Source of the DNA: Pseudomonadota bacterium
GTDB taxonomy: Bacteria; Pseudomonadota; Gammaproteobacteria; Woeseiales; Woeseiaceae
Direction of reading: 5' to 3'
Assembly (NCBI GenBank): GCA_027295475.1
Contig: JAPUKV010000229.1
Coordinates: forward strand, 1-8,905
Length of the DNA: 8,905 nucleotides
A program made the translations under genes and the position numbers. Numbering within the stretch: position 1 is the first letter of the stretch; every line of letters starts with the position of its first letter. The notes under the pieces are model-generated. The model saw nothing but the letters and a program-made list of their open reading frames with translations, searched no databases and was not told the origin of the DNA. This document shows, piece by piece, positions 8,228-8,905 of this stretch.

Positions 8228-8233
8228 CTTTCC
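8228..8233 (-). promoter_or_regulatory. Ribosome binding site deciding the aspS start
   Basis: Reading the minus strand, GGAAAG ends 4 bases before the ATG at 8223. It is the clearest Shine-Dalgarno-like match in the window. It supports ATG 8223 over the TTG at 8280, which would add 19 residues not seen in the AspRS family. Confidence 0.6.
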
Positions 8234-8299
8234 GGGTAAAAGGGAGGCGGCACGGTAAGAGCTGAATACGGTGTCTGCAATAGAACAGGGGACGGATCC

Positions 8300-8905
8300 C
8301 TATTCCTTGTTATCCGCCGGTAGCCCCAACGGCAGTTCGGCGATCCGATCTTTTCCCCAGGTCGGAACTATGACGCCGAGCGATATGATCATCTTGAGAG
8401 CCTCATCGATCTCCATGTCGAGTTCGATGATGTCCTTCTTCGGCAAAATGATGATGTAACCGGATGTTGGATTCGGCGTTGTCGGAACGAAGGTGCAGAT
8501 CATCTCTTCGCCCATTCGTGCCTGAACCTCGCCCAGATTAGTCGCCGTCTGAAACGCCAGGCTGTAGACACCTTTCCTCGGATATTCGATCAGCAATACT
8601 TTCTTGAACGACTGGCCTGAATCCGAGAATACAATTTCGGCGAAATTCTTGGCCGCCGAGTATACGGATCGCACTACCGGAATGCGGTCGAGCAACGATT
8701 CCCAGAGACCGACCATGCTGCGGCCGCCTATATTTGCTGCAAGCAGGCCAGTCACCAGCAGGACCAGCAGGGTCAGTATCAACCCCAGTCCCGGGACCGT
8801 AAAACCGAGCCACTCTTCCGGGCGGTACTGTGCCGGTATCAGGAGCAGGGTTTTGTCCATGAGGCCGATCAGGACTCTCAGGATGAAAACAGTGACACCC
8901 AGAGG
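8300..8905 (-). CDS. DUF502 family inner-membrane protein (5' end beyond the right edge)
   Basis: The visible 201 residues match the DUF502 family, whose biochemical role is not established. The frame stays open through the right edge: 15 codons upstream of an internal ATG at 8860 encode [15 protein letters not shown], the end of the family's first membrane segment. ATG 8860 is therefore internal and the true start lies outside the window. A second hydrophobic segment spans visible residues 36-57 ([20 protein letters not shown]). The family hallmark [15 protein letters not shown] follows at 74-88. The rest is a soluble domain with [20 protein letters not shown] (138-157) and an acidic helix after it. 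The gene lies 76 bases upstream of aspS on the same strand. DUF502 genes next to aspS recur in gammaproteobacteria, as I recall, so an operon is likely. No function is claimed. Confidence 0.9.
   Translation of the reverse strand, partial: PLGVTVFILRVLIGLMDKTLLLIPAQYRPEEWLGFTVPGLGLILTLLVLLVTGLLAANIGGRSMVGLWESLLDRIPVVRSVYSAAKNFAEIVFSDSGQSFKKVLLIEYPRKGVYSLAFQTATNLGEVQARMGEEMICTFVPTTPNPTSGYIIILPKKDIIELDMEIDEALKMIISLGVIVPTWGKDRIAELPLGLPADNKE

Noticed and set aside
8224..8280. Upstream TTG that would extend AspRS by 19 residues
   Set aside because: The extension has no counterpart at the AspRS N-terminus, while the ATG at 8223 gives the conserved MRSHYCGQ start and has GGAAAG at the right distance.
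8860..8860. ATG at 8860 as the start of the DUF502 protein
   Set aside because: The frame continues upstream to the window edge and encodes [15 protein letters not shown], a typical part of the DUF502 first membrane segment, so this Met is internal.
1..8905. Search for mobile elements, CRISPR arrays, tRNA genes, toxin-antitoxin or defence genes
   Set aside because: No repeat array, transposase, integrase, cloverleaf or defence-type domain was seen. Coding sequence with housekeeping identities fills nearly all of the window.

Overview
This window looks like ordinary chromosomal housekeeping DNA from a gammaproteobacterium of moderately high GC content. The evidence is the RecA, MutS and AspRS protein sequences, the recA-pncC-mutS neighbourhood, and the aspS-nudB linkage. 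The AspRS resembles the Pseudomonas type more than the E. coli type. I cannot name the genus; an uncultured or environmental lineage is possible. I see no mobile element, CRISPR array, phage gene, rRNA or tRNA, and no intergenic gap reaches 120 bases.

Layout. Positions 1-2738 are a minus-strand block, read from right to left: a GT4 glycosyltransferase, the stand-alone NMN amidase pncC (CinA C-terminal type), the RNA 2',3'-cyclic phosphodiesterase thpR, and the first 161 codons of recA, which runs off the left edge. A complete plus-strand mutS (2767-5322) is divergent from the glycosyltransferase, with only 28 bases between the two start codons. Positions 5334-8905 are a second minus-strand block, again read right to left: a DUF502 membrane protein (5' end beyond the right edge), aspS, nudB and a small alpha/beta hydrolase. 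The last three overlap at their stop and start codons and are almost certainly co-transcribed. mutS and this operon converge with 11 bases between their stop codons, both of which lie in the arms of a small inverted repeat.

How the genes relate. recA and mutS are DNA repair and recombination genes. PncC recycles NMN, which is released by NAD-dependent DNA ligase, so its place near repair genes is sensible. ThpR is an RNA-end enzyme. aspS and nudB are a translation gene and a folate-synthesis gene that are linked in many gammaproteobacteria.

I found no convincing undescribed system. The points most worth a second look are a glycosyltransferase with Lys in place of the second Glu of its EX7E motif, an AspRS with residues typical of non-discriminating enzymes, the compact divergent mutS/recA-operon junction with a weak LexA-like palindrome, and an uncharacterised hydrolase translationally coupled to nudB.
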